This document shows positions 11,714 through 23,316 of a DNA stretch of 64,000 nt, one piece after another. Positions within the stretch are counted from its first letter, which is position 1. Every line of letters starts with the position of its first letter. The stretch comes from Garcia nutans (Eukaryota; Streptophyta; Magnoliopsida; Malpighiales; Euphorbiaceae). The translations under genes were made by a program, and so were the position numbers. The stretch lies in assembly GCA_947685225.1 (NCBI GenBank), contig CANTUV010000053.1:4635501-4699500 (forward strand). Reading direction: 5' to 3'. Below the pieces are notes generated by a model. That model had not been told where the DNA came from. It was given only the letters and a program-made list of their open reading frames with translations, and searched no databases.

Positions 11714-11751
11714 TTGAGGGACACGGCCAAGCTTGTGGCCGTGTCTCTCAA
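11714..11751. other. 16-bp-arm hairpin in G LTR
   Basis: TTGAGGGACACGGCCA and TGGCCGTGTCTCTCAA are inverted arms with one mismatch around the loop AGCTTG. A related hairpin follows near 11785-11815, and the same pair recurs in the right LTR at about 19101-19138. A structured RNA or a regulatory palindrome is possible; neither is shown. Confidence 0.75.
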
Positions 11752-12752
11752 CCTCAATTTGACAGTAAGCAACACGGGCAAGGGACACGGCCAAGCTTGT
11801 GACCGTGTCTCTCAACCAAAAATCACAGTAGCTAACACGGCTGTGTCTCTCAAAAACCAATCCAACACGCCCAAAATCCCTTGGCTTGGCCGTGTCTCTC
11901 TTTCCCTTTGGCCGTGTCACCCATGAATTAAAACCCTAACATGCACAACTTTCCTCCAATTGCACTCCAACTCATCATACACAATATAGCATGGTTCAAA
12001 TGAATGGAAACAATGTTCTAAACACAAATTCATCACAAGAATCACTTCACAAAACATTCATAATACATTTAAACACAAACCATCTCAAAACCCTAAAACC
12101 AATATCCTTCTCCATCTTCCAAAATCAACATCCACCACTTCCAACAACAACACCTATTTAAACTCTTAACTTAAAACCAATTTAACACTTGAGAACACAT
12201 CACCACCACCTCTTATCCTCAAATCAACAAACCCTAATTAACTTCCAATACCACTTCAAAAGAATAAAAGAAATCAAAGGAAAGATCTTACCTTAGTTAA
12301 AAACTTCTTGAATCAACACTTGATCACTTAATCTTCCTTCAATTTGAACTCAACACATCAAGATCCTCTCTTCACCTCTTGCTTTCCTTTGTCTATGGAG
12401 GAGCCGGCCACTACAACCAAGAAAAAGAGAAAATGATGAAGAAACAAAGTCAATCGTTCTTTAAATCTCCACCATGTGATTCAATTCAAGCAATTACCAA
12501 AACACCCTTATCCATATAACCAACCTCTTGTCTCTTATAAGCCCATTATAGTAATTTCTCATATCCCATAAAAATATCTCTCTTCCATTGACTCTCCCTT
12601 TGACTTATGTATATGTTATATATATCATCATATAAACAACATATACACTTTTCTCTAAACCCTCTTTCTTTCCCAAAACACATATACATAAGCATTCTCT
12701 TACCAATTCCTTTTCTTATCACCTAACATATACATTCAATCACATTTTAAAC

Positions 12753-12753
12753 C

Positions 12754-12786
<33 letters not shown>
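12753..12786 (+). repeat. CAA microsatellite in G left LTR
   Basis: 34 bases of (CAA)n; the right LTR has 37 (20140-20176). The one-unit difference accounts for the 3-bp LTR length difference. Confidence 0.9.
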
Positions 12787-12787
<1 letters not shown>

Positions 12788-12824
12788 TAATCAAAACTTC
12801 TAGGGCATACATGAGGATATTACA

Positions 12825-12843
12825 ATTCTCCCCCTCTAAAAAG
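12825..12843 (-). other. Polypurine tract of G
   Basis: On the minus strand this is an A/G run containing GAGGGGGAGAA, directly before the TGTAATATCC start of the 3' LTR. It would prime plus-strand DNA synthesis. Confidence 0.85.
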
Positions 12844-12870
12844 AAATTTCGTCCTCGAAATTACCTGATA

Positions 12871-15800
12871 TCAACTCTGAAACAATTGAGGATATTGCTC
12901 TCGCATGGTTTGCTCACTTTCCCAAGTTGCTTCTTCTTTTGCATGATTCTTCCACAAAATCTTTACAAGTGGCACTCTTTTGTTTCTTAACTCCTTCACA
13001 TCACGAGCCAATATAGCAACTGGTTCCTCTTCAAATGTCAGATCTGGACTCACTTCGATAGATTCAATTGGCAACACATGAGATGGATCCGATCTGTACC
13101 TCCTTAACATAGAAACATGGAATACGTTATGAATACGATCCAACTCAGGTGGCAAAGCAAGTCGATAAGCAACTGGCCCAACTCTTTCCAAAACTTCATA
13201 CGGTCCAATGAATCGAGGACTCAATTTCCCTTTCCGACCGAACCTCAAGATCTTCTTCCAAGGAGATACTTTCAAAAATACCTTATCTCCAACATCAAAC
13301 TCTATGTCTCTTCTTTTCAGATCTGCATAAGACTTCTATCGGTCTGAAGCTGCTTTTAACCTGCCTCGAATCAACTTCACTTTCTCTTCAGTTTCTTTAA
13401 CCAAATCAGGCCCAATTAACTTACTATCTCCAAGTTCATTCCAACACAGCGGTGTCCTACACCGTCTACCATACAGTGCTTCGAATGGTGCCATACCAAT
13501 GCTGGATTGGTGACTGTTGTTATAAGCAAACTCCACAAGTGGTAGAAATCTGTCCCAACTTCCAGAGAAATCAATGACACAGCTTCTCAACATGTCCTCA
13601 ATAATCTGTATTACTCTCTCTGACTGCCCATCTGTCTGTGGATGAAAAGCAGTGCTGAAGTGCAGTCGAGAACCCAAAGCACTATGCAAACTCTTCCAAA
13701 ACCTGGAAGTAAACCTGGGATCTCGATCAGACACTAAAGAAATTGGAACACCATGCAACTTCACAATCTCATGGATATACAGCTCAGCTAAACCTCTCCA
13801 AAGAGTAATCCATCCGAACCGGAAGAAAATGAGCTGTCTTAGTCAATCTATCCACAATCACCCATATAGCATCATGCTTCCTTTGTGTCAATGGCAATCC
13901 AGACACAAAATCCATGGTCACTCTATCCCATTTCCATTCAGGCACTGACAAAGGTTGAAGCAACCCCGTTGGAACTTGATGCTCTGCTTTTACCCTCTGA
14001 CATGTGAGACACTTTGATACAAAACTCCGCAATGTCTCTCTTCATACCAATCCACCAGTAATGCTGTCTCAAGTCATGATACATCTTTGTATTGCCCGGA
14101 TGCAAAGCAAATACTGACTGATGAGCTTCTTCTAAAATGATCCTTTTCAAATTAGCATCATCGGGTACACACAATCTATTCTTAAACTAGAGACTCCCAT
14201 CATCTCTCACAACAAAATCTCCACTCTTCCCATTCTGGCAATCTGAAACAATCTTCTGAATCTTTTCATCAGCCAACTGAGCCTCTTTAATCTGATCTAA
14301 CAAAACTGGTTTCACTTGCAACTGTGCCAACAATGCACCATCATCACAAGCTACAAAATTAGCACACAATGTTCTCAACTCAACAAGCAACGAGAGCGAA
14401 TAAACAGTCAACCCTGCTAAAGACTTCCGACTCAAGGCATCAGCAACAACATTTGCTTTACCTGGATGATAGTCAATCAAGCAGTCATAGTCTTTAATCA
14501 ATTCCAACCATCTTCTCTGTCGAAGATTGAGCTCTTTCTGGACACCCAAATATTTCAAACTTTTATGATCAGTGTAGATGAAACATTTCTCCCCAAACAG
14601 ATAGTGGCGCCAAATCTTCAATGCAAACACAATGGCTGCCAATTCCAAATCATGGGTTGGATAATTAAGCTCATGCGGATTCAACTGTCGAGAAGCATAA
14701 GCTATAACTTTACCTTCTTGCATCAGCACACAACCCAAACCACTATGTGAAGCATCACTGAAAATCACATATGGTTTGCCTTCCACAGGTAAAGTAAGAA
14801 CAGGCGCTTGAGTCAACATTTCTCTCAACTGTTCAAAGCTAACCTGACACTGATCTATCCACACAAATCTAACTCCCTTTCAAAGCAATCTGGTGAGTGG
14901 AGTAGCTATCAAAGAAAATCCTTTCACAAATCGTCGGTAATAGCCTGCCAAACCCAGAAAACTTCTAACTTCAGTTACAGACTTGGGTGGACTCCAATTC
15001 AAAATTGCTTCAACTTTACTCGGATAAACTCTAATACCCTCTGCTGAAACTATATGTCCGAGAAAAGCGACTTGATCCAACCAGAACTCACACTTCGACA
15101 ATTTGGCAAACAACTACTTCTCTCTCAAAATCTGCAACACAATCTGCAGATGCATATCATGTTCCTCCTCATTTCGCGAATACACCAATATATCATCAAT
15201 GAAGACCACTACAAACTAATCCAGATAGGGCCTAAACACCCTATTCATCAAATCCATAAAAGCTGCAGGTGCATTCGTCAAACCAAAAGGCATTACTAGA
15301 AACTCATAATGCCCATATCTGGTTTGAAAGGCTGTCTTGGAAATGTCTTCAGCTTTAACTCTCAATTGATGGTACCCAGATCTCAAATCAATTTTAGAAA
15401 ACACAGCTGCACCCTTCAATTGATCAAAGAGATCATCAATTCTAGGCAAAGGATATTTATTTTTAATAGTCACCTTGTTCAATTGCCTATAATCGATACA
15501 CAACCTCATATTACCATCTTTCTTCTTCACAAATAACACAGGAGCTCCCCAAGGAGAAACACTGGGGCGAATAAATCCTTTATCCAGCAACTCCTGCAAC
15601 TGCACCTTCAGTTCTCTCAACTCAGCTGGTGCCATTCTGTAAGGAGTAATAGAGATAGGAGTGGTACCAGGCAACAACTCAATACCAAACTCCACCTCTC
15701 TCTCAGGAGGCAACCCTAGCAACTCCTCTGGAAACACATCCGGGAACTCAGCAACTGTGGTTATATCCTCAAGTTGAGAAACCTTAACTCTAGTATCTAC

Positions 15801-17527
15801 CACATGAGCAAGATAGGCATCACACCCTTTTCTAATCAATCTCCTGGCTGCAACAGCTGAAACAAACAAAGATGCTAGCTGCTCCTGCTCATTAGATACT
15901 ATCACTTCTCTACCATCAACTGTTCTCAAAGTAACAACTTTCTTTTTACAATCCACCACAGCTCCATGTCGAGATAGCCAGTCCATGCCTAAGATCACAT
16001 CATATTCCTTAAAAGGCATCTCTATCAAGTCTCCAAGAAACTCCTCACCTTGCACCATTACTGCACTATCTCGGTGCACTTTACTAACAATCACACTATG
16101 CCCTAACGGATTTGTCACCAATACATCAAATCCTAGGGACTCAGCATGCACATCAAATACAGGCAAAACAGATGCACTAATATATGAATGCGTGGAACCC
16201 GGATCAATCAAAGCAAGTACTGAAGTATCAAATAAAGAAAAAGTACCAGCTATGACTGCCGATGCATCTGGCTGCCTCTGCATAACATACATCCTCTGGG
16301 AAGATCCAACCTCCTCTGGTCTACTCTCCCTGGATGTAGCACCTCCTCTAGAACTGAACCCTGATCTACCTCCTCTGCTGACACCCCTGCCTCCTCGACC
16401 TCCCCTCACATTAGGTCGAGAAGCTGCAGTATCAACTGACATCTGCTCTTGCCTCTCAGGACAATCTCTCACAAAGTGATCAGGGGATCCACATCTAAAG
16501 CAAACCCCTGCTACACCAGCCTTCCAACAAGGACCTCCATGTGGCCTACCACAATGAATGCAGATGGGTGGGGTGGATCTATGAGTCACCGGGGTCGGAG
16601 CACTAGCCACTGAAGCTGTAGATCTAAATCTCTGTCTCTGGAACTGCACTGACCTACCAGCTGATCTCTGACTCCTACTGACCCGAGGAGCAAAACTACC
16701 TTTACCTCTCTTTGTAGAAGAAGACCCTGCCTCAAATTGGGGCCTCCTCACCCTAACCTCTTCCTCTGAAGTAGCTGCAATACCCTGAGCTCGCTCCACA
16801 CTCCGAGCTGCTGCCACTAGCTGGGAAAAATCATGATATCTGGATCCAGCTACCAGACACATGATAGAGGGCCTCAATCCCTCCTCAAATCTCTTACATC
16901 TATCTATTTCATCAGCTATAATGCCCCCAGCATACTGGCTCAATCGAATAAACTCAACCTCATACTCAGTTACAGTCTTGCTGTCTTGCTTAAGCTTAAG
17001 AACTCCATCTTCTTCATGTCTTTATACTCCCTCGGAGTATACTTCAATTCAAACTCTCTCAAGAAATCAGCATAGGACAAGGTTGGTGGATCATCCATAG
17101 CATGTGGCACTGTCTTCCACCAATCATATGCATCCTTCTGCAGCAAAGATCTTGCATAATCAAACTTTTCCTCTGGGGTGGCTTGCAACTGAATAAAAAT
17201 CCTCTGTACTTTATCAAGCCATTGCTCCGCTACAGCTGGATCAACTGTACCAAGGAAATCCTCCACTCCATATTTCCTTAGTTTGTCATAATGCCTCACT
17301 GATACCAAAGGCTGAGGGGGTGGTGGCTGTGGTTGTACTGGTGCTTGCCTCAAAGCCTCTACCACATGCCTAAGCCAGACTGGCGGAACCTCCTCACCAA
17401 CTGGTCTCCCCGACACCCAAGCAGGTGCCTTCTCAGCACTATCAACTCTAGCTCCCTCTCTAACCTCATCAGGAGCAACGCTTTCAGCACTACCCTCTAC
17501 TGATTGCCGTAAATGAGAGTCCATCAC
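12871..17527 (-). pseudogene. Gag-pol of Tekay element G with chromodomain, broken
   Basis: Domains in order: gag from the ATG near 17527; knuckle CFRCGSPDHFVRDC (about 16460-16500); retropepsin site ALIDPGSTHSYIS (about 16180-16220); RT with YRMAPAELRELK and VMPFGLTNAPAAF; an FIDDILVYS catalytic block just after a stop; RNase H with FSDASHSGLGCVL; integrase with HHCC finger, VSDRDPRF and HPQTDGQSE; and a chromodomain (ARDVKELRN through TWESEQ) near the end. Lesions: frameshifts near 17000, 14022 and 13790; in-frame stops at 15216-15218, 15114-15116, 14880-14882, 14187-14189 and 13336-13338. Three stops look like CAG-to-TAG, one CGA-to-TGA, one TGG-to-TAG. The chromodomain would direct integration to particular chromatin in an active copy. 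Confidence 0.9.
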
Positions 17528-17676
17528 AACTTATGTCTGCAAACACAGCAGATTATACCTTATTAAAGATCAGAGATTGCCAATCCCAAACATGTATTTT
17601 ATTTCAAAACCAACTTTTTAAAATCAAAACATTTCTTTTTCTTAAATTTTACCTAGGTTGAGAATCTCAAACCTAG

Positions 17677-17688
17677 GCTCTGATACCA
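17677..17688 (-). other. Primer binding site of G
   Basis: The minus strand reads TGGTATCAGAGC (continuing CTAGG), complementary to initiator Met tRNA. It lies seven bases inside the 5' LTR, a larger gap than in the CRM-like elements. Confidence 0.9.
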
Positions 17689-17695
17689 AAACAAC

Positions 17696-20140
17696 TGTAA
17701 CACCCCCACATCCAATACACGTACTCTACAACACCACAATGTAGCATACGTGCACCGCACATAGGAATGTTACGGTTTTTCGTCGACATTCAAATCATTT
17801 TAAATGATACCATCACCTTTCTCATTATGCATTTTAGAAAATAAGTAATTAGCTTGTAATACAAAACAAAATAGATATATAAATACATTTAGTTAATACG
17901 CAGCGGAATTTGTAAAATAGATTTACATATATGAAAACATTTAAATCCATATTTACAAATATACATATATTCACATTATAAACAATACTTTACAAAATAT
18001 TAAAAGAGTTATACATGATTGGCAAATCTTCTCTGATCTTTAAGTTCCAAAATCAACTCTTCAATGTCTACTCTCACTCGGTCTCGAAGAGCTCTCGGGT
18101 TCAACTCTATCAACTCTATCACCTGCGCGATTAAACACTATCGTGCTAAGCCAACGGCTTAGTAAGATAAATCATGCTAATGATATGCTTTAGTGCAATG
18201 CAATGTCAATTCTCAATCCATATTATACATGTAACATTATATATGCAAAGCTAACAACATACCTTTACATTTCATAATTCAACATATGTAGACATATCAC
18301 ATTTCAACATCTTTTCATATACCTCATTAGTTACTCATTAAACCATTCATGAACAACACTAAACAAAGACAAGCATGGGCCCAAGACACACTAATATGCC
18401 ATTCAATTTTCAGAGTTAATGCTTTGGTTTTGTTATCACATTTATCAATATCATAATCCCAACTAGGCTTCAAGGATTAGATTCAACCAAGCTTCAAGGG
18501 GAGCAAAGCATGCTAAGCTTCAACCCAACTTGGCTTCAAGAACCAACCCAACCTAGCTTCAAGGGTTGTAACATCTCAATTAGGCTTCAAGGATTCAATC
18601 CAACCTAACTTCAAGAGATTGTTACTCATATTAGGCATGCCACCAACAACAAACTCTGAAAATGGAATAACACATTAGCCACACAATTCATTTATATTTC
18701 ATTCTCATCATCAATTAGGCAAACATGCCATATATCATTCAATTGAATCATCATAGCCAATCACAATGGCCTTGTCTCATATCATCTCTTATTTGAATCA
18801 TCATAGCATCTTTGATATAACATTTCAATATACATTACTCATGAAACACATTACCATTCACAATGCATAACATAACATGGTTCAATCTCAACAATGCAAT
18901 TAGGCAAAGAACAATTTATATCATTCATAGCTTTAGGATCTTCCACATCCATTTGATTAGGGCATTCTTTGTTTGAAGTATGTTTAAAGTGTTTATATTA
19001 GGGTTTAGGTACCAAAATACCTTTGAAGAATCATAACAATGCAATTAGAACAAAGAATAAAAACCCTAACCAACACATTTGAGGGACACGGGCAGCCCAC
19101 TTGAGGGACACGGCCAAGCTTGTGGCCGTGTCTCTCAACCTCAATTTGACAGTAAGCAACACGGGCAAGGGACACGGCCAAGCTTGTGACCGTGTCTCTC
19201 AACCAAAAATCACAGTAGCTAACACGGCTGTGTCTCTCAAAAACCAATCCAACACGCCCAAAATCCCTTGGCTTGGCCGTGTCTCTCTTTCCCTTTGGCC
19301 GTGTCACCCATGAATTAAAACCCTAACATGCACAACTTTCCTCCAATTGCACTCCAACTCATCATACACAATATAGCATGGTTCAAATGAATGGAAACAA
19401 TGTTCTAAACACAAATTCATCACAAGAATCACTTCACAAAACATTCATAATACATTTAAACACAAACCATCTCAAAACCCTAAAACCAATATCCTTCTCC
19501 ATCTTCCAAAATCAACATCCACCACTTCCAACAACAACACCTATTTAAACTCTTAACTTAAAACCAATTTAACACTTGAGAACACATCACCACCACCTCT
19601 TATCCTCAAATCAACAAACCCTAATTAACTTCCAATACCACTTCAAAAGAATAAAAGAAATCAAAGGAAAGATCTTACCTTAGTTAAAAACTTCTTGAAT
19701 CAACACTTGATCACTTAATCTTCCTTCAATTTGAACTCAACACATCAAGATCCTCTCTTCACCTCTTGCTTTCCTTTGTCTATGGAGGAGCCGGCCACTA
19801 CAACCAAGGAAAAGAGAAAATGATGAAGAAACAAAGTCAATCCTTCTTTAAATCTCCACCATGTGATTCAATTCAAGCAATTACCAAAACACCCTTATCC
19901 ATATAACCAACCTCTTGTCTCTTATAAGCCCATTATAGTAATTTCTCATATCCCATAAAAATATCTCTCTTCCATTGACTCTCCCTTTGACTTATGTATA
20001 TGTTATATATATCATCATATAAACAACATATACACTTTTCTCTAAACCCTCTTTCTTTCCCAAAACACATATACATAAGCATTCTCTTACCAATTCCTTT
20101 TCTTATCACCTAACATATACATTCAATCACATTTTAAACC

Positions 20141-20177
<37 letters not shown>

Positions 20178-20214
20178 TAATCAAAACTTCTAGGGCATAC
20201 ATGAGGATATTACA
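17696..20214 (-). repeat. 5' LTR of G (right copy)
   Basis: 2,519 bp, nearly identical to 10309-12824. It would hold the promoter for the minus-strand transcript. The same hairpin, gcttcaagg and CAA features are present. The end gatattaca is followed by the AAATA duplication. Confidence 0.93.
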
Positions 20215-21224
20215 AAATAAATCAACCATTAAAGCATATAATAAACTACATAATCAAATCCGAAAATAAATAAATTAATATAAAGGATAAGTTTAGGGTT
20301 AAAATCTTAAATTAAGGTTTTAAGGAATTAGGGTTTTGGAATTTAGGATTTGGAACTTAGGGTTTTGGAAACTAGAGTTTTGTAATTAGGGTTTTGGAAT
20401 TAAGGATTTTGAAACTAGGGTTTTGGAATTAGGGTTTTAGGGTTTAAGAGAGAAAGATTTATGGGATTAGGATTTTGATATTCTTGGATTATTGGAAAAA
20501 AAGGGTTTAGGATTTTAACTTACTGCCTTTGAAAAACAATTTTGGATTTGGAGAAATAAATTAAAGTTTTGGAAGAATAATCATGATTTTGGAGTTTGAT
20601 AATGAATTGGTTTAAGCTTTTGGATAAAAATAGTTTAGGGTTTTGAGTTTCAATAAAATAACTTATGGTTCTTGAGGTTTTAGTAAACAAACTAAATTTT
20701 TACAATTGATTCAAACCCTCAACAGCTACTGGATGGTTTTAAGTTTTTATAAAAAATGTAAGTGGAGTTACGAACACCAACTAATTAACGTATTAACTAA
20801 AGCAAACAATTAAAGTTATTAAAACAAAGATCAAGTTATTGTATGTTCTTATTAATCAAAGAAAACGAAGCTACTGTGATCATGAATAATTTATGATTAA
20901 CGATCAAACCTCCATCGTCGGTTCCACCAAAAAATTGATTTCTGGCTGAACACATGTGAAGACAGTATGGACTCTGCCTTCTTCTTTGGTTCTCTTGATA
21001 TTTCTGCTTGTTGTTTTCTTCATTCTAAAAAAAAAACTACTGTTGTTCTTCTTTGTTTGTTGCTGTCCCAATGTTGCTAAAAATTAACCCCTTGTTAAAG
21101 TATTAGAACTTCTTATTTATAGGCAAAACCAATCAAAAAACCCTAAACCTAACTCTGCTAATTTGTCTTTCAGGTGAATTCTAAGCTCCCTAGGAAAACC
21201 CGGTAAAAAAATCAAAAAACCAAT

Positions 21225-21365
21225 TGAAACCATGTCGATCTGGTTGTCCAGGTTGACATGAGTCTCACTCATGTCGACCTGGTAGCCTAGGTCGACATGA
21301 GTCCAACCCCATGTCGATCTGGGCTGCCAGATCGACATGAGGCATGCTCATGTCATCCCGGCCAG
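21225..21365. repeat. Palindrome-rich array in H LTR
   Basis: Four or five alternating copies of catgtcgacctgg and its inverse (aggtcgacatgag) occur in about 140 bp, GC-richer than the surroundings. A minus-strand 73-aa frame here reads the repeat and is not a credible gene. It is comparable in style, not in sequence, to the hairpins of F and G. Confidence 0.65.
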
Positions 21366-23297
21366 CCTGACTCAAATTATTCTTGTATTTTTTAACTTAT
21401 GGATCGAAAGGTTTTAATTTGGGCCGATTCAACTTGATTTTACAATTAAATTTATGCCTCTTTAATCTAAACTGACTTATTTAAAAATTATAAAATAGGT
21501 TTAAATCTTTTAAAGTAGGATCAAATTTATTTTGGCATCCTTTAATCAGGACCATATTAAATTGGGGTCAAAATTAAGGGTCTACACTAGGCCATTCATT
21601 TTAATATATGAAGTTTATTTATATTATTAGAAATATATTTTAATACATTTAAACCATTTATATTACAAAAATACACTTTTATACACAAAACCCTAAAATG
21701 GCATAACCTTCCCCCATTGAAGGTTTTCCATTCCAAAACAATCCATTAATCATTTTAAGCTTATATTCATCACTTATATCACCAAACAACAAGATTAAAC
21801 CAATAAAATTATATAATTCGACAACTTTGGAAAAATCATTTTTCAAAACCCTAGATCACACTTCCATTCTCAAACTCCAACCAAACACAACCAAATCCTA
21901 TATTTGACTTTAAAATACTTTTATAAGCACCAAAAAAACTCATTTAGAACCAATTTGCACAATTAATAACCATGATTTCTCAAACCCTAAAAGTCCATAA
22001 ACCTAAATTCTCTCTCTTCACCATTCTTTATCCAAATTCAACCATTTCTTCAATCCAACCTTAAAATCAATAATAACTACCCAAAATAACTTCATACACA
22101 CCAATTCCAATAATTATAACATACCACTTCAAAAATCCAAAACTCACATATTCAAAATTTCTATGGAAATCCAAAGAAAAAACTAAAGAACTTACTTTTT
22201 CAAGTGGAAATCACTAAAAATCCTTTTTGAACCTTTGGAATCCTTCAATTTTGGAAGCTTGGAAGATCAAAATCCTCTCTAGGCATCCATGGAGATTTCG
22301 GCCCTTGATGGAGAAGAAGAAGATGAAAAAAAAACTTTTATTTTCTCTTTCCTTTCATCTTTTATAACCATATGAATATATTATTTAATATTTTAATAAT
22401 TAATTATTTAATTATTTATTTAATAAATTAAAAGTCCAAAAATTTCTCATCCATTAAAAAATTATTTATTTTTGAATTAATTTAATAATTTTGAATTTTT
22501 AAGATTTAATTACTAAAATACCCTTTTTACTTTTACTTTGAATTTTGACTTTTCTTTTAAAAAGTGTTAACTTTTATATGTTATGTATATTCTACATATA
22601 TATCACATTTATATTCCACTTTTTCATTTAAAATCCCTTCATTTTTCATTTAAAATCATTAATTTAATTTATCCAATTTAATTATAATATATTTTATCAA
22701 ATTTTCAAAAATTAGAAATTTTCAAAAAAATTTGGGATATTACAAGGTATGTTTTCACCTTGTGGGTACCTAATTAATTAAGCTTCATGTAATTTAAAAC
22801 TATTTTCATATTTTGTGATTAATGTAAAGGATATGTTTCTACCTTTTGGTGGGTGTCCTATTTAGTTTTAGACATTGGATGATGTAAGGACGTGTTTCCA
22901 TCCTTGGATAGGTGTCCATTTATTTTTTTTGTTTGGATATTACTATAATTTTTAATAAATTATTTATTTATTCTTATGATCACATGTAGTATGGATAATG
23001 TTATTATATTTAAGAATTTTATAATATTAAGACCTGAAAAGGAGACTGGCTCCAATGAACAGGGCATTGTGGGGGTGCTGGGCCATTCTCACCTTCCCCA
23101 CACATACCCAACTTTCCAAACCTAATAGGGGGTTGGAAATTTCTCAGAAATTGAGTCATCCACCCTTTCTTTTTCTCTGCCCGTCAAGGTGGCAACTCTA
23201 TTTTCTCCGGGTTTAGGCCCGTTTCTCTAAGGCCCTAAGCCTAACGGTGTCGAAGTCGCAAGAACCATTCCACGTGGGAGAAAATCTCTGCTCACAG

Positions 23298-23316
23298 TGG
23301 TGACTCCACTGGGGAT
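23298..23316 (+). other. Primer binding site of F (tRNA-Arg type)
   Basis: TGGTGACTCCACTGGGGAT lies one base after the LTR end. It matches the primer-site type I remember for Tat/Ogre elements, complementary to an arginine tRNA 3' end. The tRNA identity is from memory. Confidence 0.75.

Larger units (their letters stand above)
10309..12824 (-). repeat. 3' LTR of G (left copy)
   Basis: Bounded by TGTAACACCCCC and gatattaca. It contains degenerate repeats of a gcttcaagg word (about 11080-11235), a GC-rich block of inverted repeats built on gacacggcc/ggccgtgtc (11690-11925), and a CAA microsatellite. The 100-aa and 70-aa frames in the GC-rich block read the inverted repeats on both strands and are not credible genes. 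Confidence 0.93.
10309..20214 (-). mobile_element. Full-length Tekay-like chromovirus G
   Basis: A complete element of 9,906 bp flanked by AAATA (10304-10308, 20215-20219). LTRs are 2,516 and 2,519 bp, with about ten substitutions and one CAA unit between them. Primer site (17677-17688), polypurine tract (12825-12843) and a gag-to-chromodomain coding region are all in place on the minus strand. Long LTRs plus a C-terminal chromodomain point to Tekay. The insertion is recent by LTR similarity, yet the coding region carries at least eight disabling changes. Confidence 0.93.
9666..21586 (-). mobile_element. Tat/Ogre-like solo LTR H, split by G
   Basis: It starts TGTGAGCGGGG (inverted CTCACA end) and ends ggtctaca (inverted TGTAGACC start), flanked by the perfect duplication CTAGG (9661-9665, 21587-21591). 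Without G it is about 2,010 bp. Its order of words mirrors F and K in reverse: gaatggttttt, ggccttagagaacacgagcc, gggtaagcc-like text and inverted CCCTAA words (tagggttttgg) at 20288-20660. No internal sequence survives. Confidence 0.87.
7931..22744 (-). mobile_element. Tekay-like solo LTR I, split by H
   Basis: It runs from TGTAATACCC (7931) to gggatattaca (22744), flanked by the perfect duplication AGGTA (7926-7930, 22745-22749). Without the H block it is about 2,888 bp. Both termini resemble G's LTR (TGTAACACCCCC and gaggatattaca). An inner block near 8510-8600 (tctagaagaactctccgg through gtcacctgtgcgat and cctagtaatac) aligns with G's 10696-10785. No internal region is present, so it is a solo LTR in minus orientation. 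Confidence 0.85.
6534..23296 (+). repeat. 5' LTR of F, split by I, H and G
   Basis: With the 14.8-kb nested block removed (7931-22749), the LTR is about 1,944 bp, from TGTAGACCC to CTCACA. One base separates it from the primer site. It contains a GC-richer hairpin segment and a run of CCCTAA-like words. The two halves join at the AGGTA target duplication (7926-7930 and 22745-22749). The joined text gtaagaggtatgttt matches the same stretch in K at about 5486-5500, confirming continuity. Confidence 0.82.

Noticed and set aside
11618..11926. 100-codon minus and 70-codon plus frames, repeated at 19005-19313
   Set aside because: Both read the same GC-rich inverted repeats in G's LTRs on opposite strands. 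The repeat at 19005 is simply the other LTR copy.
21117..21338. 73-codon frame with repeated VDL/VDM words
   Set aside because: It translates the palindromic array of H's LTR; not a gene.
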